This document shows positions 63,854-64,000 of a DNA stretch of 64,000 bases, piece by piece. The notes beneath the pieces are model-generated. The model worked only from the letters and a program-made list of their open reading frames with translations, was not told the DNA's origin and did no database searches. The first letter of the stretch is position 1, and every line of letters starts with the position of its first letter. Made by a program: the position numbers and the translations under genes. The stretch comes from Bradyrhizobium sp. 195 (GTDB lineage: Bacteria > Pseudomonadota > Alphaproteobacteria > Rhizobiales > Xanthobacteraceae), in assembly GCF_023101665.1 (NCBI RefSeq), contig NZ_CP082161.1, forward strand, positions 7,608,501-7,672,500. The letters run 5' to 3'.

Positions 63854-64000
63854 TCACAGGCCGAGCCCCCGACTGCGTCCAAAACTCCAATCGATGCCGC
63901 CGTCGGTGCGGGCCACGCCGGAGACATGTCGGCCGAGCTGATTTTCGAGTGAGGGCGTCCAGGGCACGAGCTGAAAGCCGAGACCGTCGTCGAGCATGGC
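63854..64000 (-). CDS. Relaxase (DUF3363-type) C-terminus, continues beyond the window
   Basis: Only the last 48 residues are visible: GFQLVPWTPSLENQLGRHVS and GGIDWSFGRSRGLGL before the stop. This ending is characteristic of the DUF3363 relaxase/VirD2-like proteins that precede traG in these elements. The catalytic N-terminus lies past 64000. Confidence 0.75.
   Translation of the reverse strand, partial: AMLDDGLGFQLVPWTPSLENQLGRHVSGVARTDGGIDWSFGRSRGLGL

Overview
The window is high-GC alphaproteobacterial DNA, most likely Bradyrhizobium or a close relative. This is inferred from the DMT-transporter/radC chromosomal edge, the rhizobial trb-type conjugation cluster and the types of insertion sequences. 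It holds most of one integrative and conjugative element (ICE). At the left edge the chromosomal radC gene is cut inside its metal-binding motif (~1040). A P4-type tyrosine recombinase starts 200 bp further in. The element then runs to the right edge, where only the C-terminus of the relaxase is visible.

Left arm (1.2-21.6 kb), a defence-like accessory region: integrase, a DUF1016/YhcG-type PDDEXK protein and a frameshifted partner in one overlapping operon; a three-gene minus-strand operon of SIR2-domain protein, small protein and Rad50-like ATPase that resembles Lamassu; a frameshifted gene with a restriction-nuclease-like motif; an AddB/AddA-like nuclease-helicase pair whose AddA half is split by an IS3 element; and a HigBA-type toxin-antitoxin pair followed by an unrecognised gene with GIY-YIG-like signatures.

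IS cluster (21.8-27.8 kb): nested or abutting IS5 (fragment), IS21, ISL3, two IS66 fragments and an IS3 fragment, ending at the stop codon of the next gene.

NRPS island (27.8-45.1 kb): one 14-kb minus-strand gene encodes a four-module nonribosomal peptide synthetase. It has an N-terminal formyltransferase, a partial condensation lobe, two dual epimerisation/condensation domains, one ordinary LCL domain and a terminal thioesterase. Pocket residues read by eye suggest Val, Phe, Ser and an aromatic residue, so a linear N-formyl tetrapeptide such as fVal(D)-Phe(D)-Ser-aryl is predicted. The modules are almost identical copies that differ mainly in the adenylation core. The fourth core is a copy of the second with Trp changed to Ser at the position equivalent to GrsA 239. 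A divergent Fe(II)/2-oxoglutarate oxygenase gene could tailor the product. A 5'-truncated D-amino-acid dehydrogenase follows.

Relic zone (45.1-48.3 kb): decayed transposases, a truncated copy of the LysR gene and an XRE regulator.

Conjugation module (48.3-64.0 kb): LysR regulator, DUF2274 protein, trbI-G-F-L-K-J-E-D-C-B, a ribbon-helix-helix protein, traG and the relaxase end. Two single-base-frameshifted cargo genes (GNAT, MFS) lie between trbB and the ribbon-helix-helix gene. The mating-pair machinery looks intact, while many cargo genes are broken.
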